A DNA stretch of 15,531 bases. It comes from Lachnospiraceae bacterium (GTDB taxonomy: Bacteria; Bacillota_A; Clostridia; Lachnospirales; Lachnospiraceae). Every line of letters begins with the position of its first letter. The stretch's first letter is position 1. The notes under the pieces are model-generated. The model was not told the origin of the DNA, made no database searches, and saw only the letters and a program-made list of their open reading frames with translations. The position numbers and the translations under genes were made by a program. Below are positions 12,617 through 15,531 of this stretch, piece by piece. The stretch covers positions 1 through 15,531 of the forward strand of contig JAGADM010000033.1 of assembly GCA_017613595.1 (NCBI GenBank). The letters are read 5' to 3'.

Positions 12617-14215
12617 ATGATGATTAACCCGATTACGAGGGCCGACTATCCCGATCCGGATATTATCCGCGTCGGAGACACCTTTTACATGATCAGTACG
12701 ACAATGTACTTCTTCCCGGGCGGGGAGATCCTTCGCTCCTACGATCTCGTGCATTGGGAGATCGCGGCGCGGATATTCGATTCGATTGACGGAACGCCGG
12801 CCGAGCATCTTACGGCCGGCGCCAATGCTTACGGCAAAGGCATGTGGGCGGCGTCGCTCCGCTATCACAACGGGAAGTTTTATGTCGTATTTGTCTCACA
12901 CGGACAGGAAAATACGCATCTCTATACGGCAGAGCAGGTCGAGGGACCTTGGGAGCACCATGTGATCCGCGGCTATTTCCATGACTGCTCGCTTCTGTTC
13001 GACGATGACGGCCGTATATTCTTAACTTCCGGAAACATGCAGATCCATCTGACCGAGCTGTCCGAAGATCTTTCCGGTCCGAAACCGGGCGGTATCGATA
13101 AGGTGATTGTGAAAGACAACCCCGAGAAGGTATTTCTCGGCTATGAGGGATCCCATTTTTATAAGATTGACGGAAGGTATTATCTTACGCTAATCCATTG
13201 GCCGAAGTCGGTTTCGCGGCGGACGGAGGCGGTCTTCACTGCGGACCGTGTCGAGGGACCGTATGTCGGAAGAGATGTCTGCTGGGACGATATGGGTTAC
13301 CATGGTCAGGGTGTTGCGCAGGGCGGTATCGTCGATACGCCGGACGGCCGGTGGTACTCGGTAATGTTCCGTGATTCGGGCGCGGTCGGACGTGTTCCGG
13401 TGCTTGTTCTGGTTCATTTTGAAGCGGGCTGCAGGGACGGTTTTACGGACGGACTGACCGGAGAGGCCTGCTCCTTTGAAGCAGCGGATAATGGCGCGTT
13501 ATTCCCGGTATTCGGTGATAACGGGCGGATTCCCGAGACATTTGAGACGCCGGACCTGAGACCGGGATACAAGTATGAGCCGCTGTTCACTTCCGATGAC
13601 TTTACCTATACCGGAGAGGCGCGGCCGAAGTTAAAAACCCAATGGCAATGGAACCACATTCCGGACGATGCGAACTGGCGGATTGCCCGTAACGACGGTT
13701 TCTTAGTCCGGACCGGACGCACGGATGTGAATCTCGTTCACGCGGCAAATGTGCTGACGCAGCGCATGCGTTACCCGAAATGCGCGGCAGAGGTTATCGT
13801 TGACGCGTCGTTTATCAAAGACGGCGATTTTGCCGGACTCTGTGTACATCAGGGTTGTTACGGAATGATCGCGGTAACGAAGGAAGCCGGCGGCTATGAA
13901 CTGGTACGGCTCGTAAGACCTCATCCGGTGCAGGGCTTCGGTATCGGCAGCAATGACAACGAACCCGGCGTGATCACCGACCGGATTCCGATTCCCGGAC
14001 CGGTTGTAAAGCTTCGTCTCGAAGCGGATTTCACCGATATGGCGGATAAGGCAGGATTCTTCTATGAGAAGGACGGCACTTTCGTTCCGCTCGGTGAGGA
14101 ACATAAGCTTGCGTTCCGGCTTGATCACTTTACCGGCGCGCGGTTCGGCCTGGCGTATTTCTCCGTAAAGGAAGCCGGAGGTACGGCACAGTTCAAACAT
14201 TTCCGATACGAGTGA
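12617..14215 (+). CDS. Intracellular glycoside hydrolase family 43 enzyme (beta-xylosidase / alpha-L-arabinofuranosidase type)
   Basis: A 532-residue enzyme without signal peptide that would release xylose or arabinose from imported xylan oligosaccharides. The N-terminal five-bladed propeller (about 5-300) holds the GH43 triad: base Asp13 in YPDPDIIRVGD, pKa-modulating Asp123 in HDCSLLFDDDG and acid Glu177 in YEGSHFYKIDGRYYL. The C-terminal half (about 320-532) is the beta-sandwich seen in beta-xylosidases, with KTQWQWNHIPDDANWRI and a closing ARFGLAYFSV. The STTMYFFPGG segment recalls subfamily 12, but I cannot assign a subfamily or separate the two activities by eye. Start codons at 12617 and 12620 are both possible behind AGAGAGGA. 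It fits functionally with the CE15-like esterase elsewhere in the window. Confidence 0.93.
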   Translation: MMINPITRADYPDPDIIRVGDTFYMISTTMYFFPGGEILRSYDLVHWEIAARIFDSIDGTPAEHLTAGANAYGKGMWAASLRYHNGKFYVVFVSHGQENTHLYTAEQVEGPWEHHVIRGYFHDCSLLFDDDGRIFLTSGNMQIHLTELSEDLSGPKPGGIDKVIVKDNPEKVFLGYEGSHFYKIDGRYYLTLIHWPKSVSRRTEAVFTADRVEGPYVGRDVCWDDMGYHGQGVAQGGIVDTPDGRWYSVMFRDSGAVGRVPVLVLVHFEAGCRDGFTDGLTGEACSFEAADNGALFPVFGDNGRIPETFETPDLRPGYKYEPLFTSDDFTYTGEARPKLKTQWQWNHIPDDANWRIARNDGFLVRTGRTDVNLVHAANVLTQRMRYPKCAAEVIVDASFIKDGDFAGLCVHQGCYGMIAVTKEAGGYELVRLVRPHPVQGFGIGSNDNEPGVITDRIPIPGPVVKLRLEADFTDMADKAGFFYEKDGTFVPLGEEHKLAFRLDHFTGARFGLAYFSVKEAGGTAQFKHFRYE

Positions 14216-14276
14216 GACCGGTTTCCTTTGCGGAGAGGACTCTTCGGATAAAATCGTTTCAGGAGGGAGAAAGAGG

Positions 14277-15251
14277 ATGGAACTTTGGGATGCTTATGAC
14301 AGCCGCTTTCGAAAGATTGAGGGCGTAACGCTCGTACGCGGCGAAGAAGGGCAGATGAAGCCGGACGTGTATCATCTCGTCGTCGACATTCTGGTCCGTC
14401 ACAAGGACGGAACATACCTGATCACGCAGCGCGACCCGCGGAAGACATGGCCGCTTATGTGGGAGGCATCGGCAGGCGGTTCGGCACTGCAGGGAGAGAC
14501 GCCTCTTCAGGGCGCGATCCGGGAACTTCGTGAGGAAACGGGTATCGTCTCCGGTGATCTGAAGGAAGTCGGAAGGGTTGTGAATCCGCAGACGCACTCG
14601 ATTTATGTATGTTTTCTCTGCGAGACGGATACGGATAAGGACGCGGTCATCTTACAGGAAGGCGAAACGATCGAATTTGCATGGGTAAGCCGTGAGAAGC
14701 TGCTTGCCATGGGACAGGATGAGCTGCTGACGTATCGCGTGCAGAGTTTCCTGCCCGAACTTCACAGAAAGGATGTTACGCTCCCGTGCGGAGACGGCTT
14801 CGTGTCGATCCGGGTTGGCGCGATCATTATGCGGGACGGCAGGTTTCTGATGGTCGGCAACGACCGTGCGGATTACCTTTACTCGGTCGGCGGACGCATT
14901 CAGTTCGGGGAAACCGCGGAGGAAGCCGTTATCCGTGAGGTTATGGAGGAAACGGGCGTGAAGATGGAAGTCGACCGCCTCGGATTTATTCATGAGAACT
15001 ATTTCCGCGGAGACGCGCCGAAGAACTTCGGGAAGCTGATTTATGAGATTTCGTATTTCTTCTACATGAAGGTACCGGATGACTTTGCTTTGCTGAGCGA
15101 CGATTTTGCCGAGGGCGAGTCGACAGAGCATCTGACATGGGCGACGGTCGATGATAAGAGAAAATTCTATCCGGAATTCTTCCGTGAGGAACTGAGGCAT
15201 CCCGAGCAGGTGCTGAAGCATTTTGTGACGGACGACCGCAAGGTCAGGTAG
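14277..15251 (+). CDS. Tandem Nudix hydrolase with two complete Nudix domains
   Basis: A 324-residue cytoplasmic protein with two full Nudix boxes (GX5EX7REUXEEXGU). Box 1 is residues 68-90 (G68, E74, R82-E83, E86-E87), inside a domain opening MELWDAYDSRFRK, with YHLVVDILVR and the QRDPRKTW segment. Box 2 is residues 206-228 (G206, E212, R220-E221, E224-E225), inside a domain starting near VTLPCGDGFVSIRVG at about 167 and containing the FIHENYF segment. Nudix enzymes hydrolyse nucleoside diphosphates linked to other groups; the substrates of either half are unknown. Both boxes keep all metal-binding Glu, so both may be active. AGGAGG lies 10 bases before the ATG. No frameshift or stop lies between the halves. 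The gap to GH43 is only 61 bases without a visible terminator, so co-transcription is possible. Confidence 0.93.
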   Translation: MELWDAYDSRFRKIEGVTLVRGEEGQMKPDVYHLVVDILVRHKDGTYLITQRDPRKTWPLMWEASAGGSALQGETPLQGAIRELREETGIVSGDLKEVGRVVNPQTHSIYVCFLCETDTDKDAVILQEGETIEFAWVSREKLLAMGQDELLTYRVQSFLPELHRKDVTLPCGDGFVSIRVGAIIMRDGRFLMVGNDRADYLYSVGGRIQFGETAEEAVIREVMEETGVKMEVDRLGFIHENYFRGDAPKNFGKLIYEISYFFYMKVPDDFALLSDDFAEGESTEHLTWATVDDKRKFYPEFFREELRHPEQVLKHFVTDDRKVR

Positions 15252-15255
15252 GCTA

Positions 15256-15284
15256 TTGACATTTTCCGTATTATTCGCTAAACT
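15256..15284 (+). promoter_or_regulatory. Strong promoter of scfA
   Basis: A consensus -35 TTGACA (15256-15261), a 17-base spacer and -10 TAAACT (15279-15284). It begins 5 bases after the Nudix stop codon and predicts a leader of about 46 bases. Confidence 0.83.
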
Positions 15285-15336
15285 GAACGCAGAGTTACGT
15301 ATACTTGATAACAGGTACGGAAACAGGAGGATTTTT

Positions 15337-15489
15337 ATGAAGACGAAACATATTAAGACGGTTAAGACCCGTAATCTTTGCGAGAGCGCTAAGAAGGGCG
15401 GCTGCGGTGAGTGCCAGACTTCCTGCCAGTCCGCATGTAAGACGAGCTGCGGTATTGCAAACCAGAAGTGCGAGAAGAGCAGCAACTAA
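15337..15489 (+). CDS. scfA: SCIFF ranthipeptide precursor (six Cys in forty-five residues)
   Basis: A 50-residue precursor of a ribosomally made, radical-SAM-modified peptide found across Clostridia. The leader MKTKHIKTVKTRNL and the core KKGGCGECQTSC / QSACKTSC / NQKC match the SCIFF family almost residue for residue as I recall it. Core Cys are at 23, 26, 30, 34, 38 and 45; a seventh Cys at 15 lies in the leader. The partner maturase, a SPASM-type radical SAM enzyme that makes Cys-to-residue thioether links, is normally the next gene and would lie beyond the window. Residue 39 is Gly where, from memory, studied peptides have the Thr that accepts the link from the Cys five residues before (here Cys34). 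The ATG has AGGAGG at 6 bases; an upstream TTG at 15256 is the -35 box and is rejected. Confidence 0.95.
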   Translation: MKTKHIKTVKTRNLCESAKKGGCGECQTSCQSACKTSCGIANQKCEKSSN

Positions 15490-15531
15490 TTGAAGAGTAA
15501 GTCTTTACAGGTAAAAATATCGCCCCTGAGG

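Noticed and set aside
15256..15336. N-terminal extension of the SCIFF precursor
   Set aside because: The TTG at 15256 is the first part of the -35 box and the ATG at 15337 has an excellent ribosome binding site and the family N-terminus.

Overview
The window looks like chromosomal DNA of a Gram-positive anaerobe of the class Clostridia, most likely a plant-fibre-degrading Lachnospiraceae relative. The grounds are a near-consensus SCIFF (ranthipeptide) precursor at the right end, strong AGGAGG-type ribosome binding sites, TTG/GTG starts, an AroE-AroK fusion, and cytoplasmic xylan-type enzymes (GH43, CE15-like). Base composition is moderately GC-rich and even throughout. I see no insertion sequence, phage gene, tRNA, rRNA or CRISPR array.

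Layout, left to right. (a) 1-1740: shikimate pathway, a 5'-truncated AroE-AroK fusion followed by AroQ; together they cover dehydroquinate to shikimate 3-phosphate. (b) 1791-3045: a flippase-like UPF0104/LPG_synthase_TM membrane protein with its own promoter and probably a TTG start. (c) 3097-4257, minus strand: a CE15-like esterase without signal peptide, converging on (b) with a shared hairpin terminator. (d) 4397-5052: a divergently transcribed DUF3795-type Cys-rich protein with a strong terminator. (e) 5099-8312: an ABC ATPase and a large double-FtsX permease. (f) 8406-10609: an OmpR-family response regulator and histidine kinase overlapping by 4 nt, with their own promoter and terminator; by position they probably control or sense through the ABC transporter. 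(g) 10624-12581: a membrane-anchored phosphodiester-glycosidase (NAGPA) domain protein, an overlapping four-helix membrane protein and a PPOX-family flavoprotein, ending at a hairpin. (h) 12617-14215: an intracellular GH43 glycosidase. (i) 14277-15251: a protein with two complete Nudix domains. (j) 15256-15489: a strong promoter and the SCIFF precursor gene scfA; its radical SAM maturase is expected just past the right edge.

How they work together: (e)+(f) form a transporter/two-component module of the kind used for envelope stress or antimicrobial peptides. (c) and (h) would deal with xylan fragments inside the cell. (b) and (g) are envelope functions. The rest is housekeeping. The most interesting item is scfA: it has an extra Cys in the leader, and Gly where the studied SCIFF peptides have the Thr that accepts the thioether. 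No gene-free stretch exceeds 300 bases; the longest (4258-4497) holds two divergent promoters and a structured leader.
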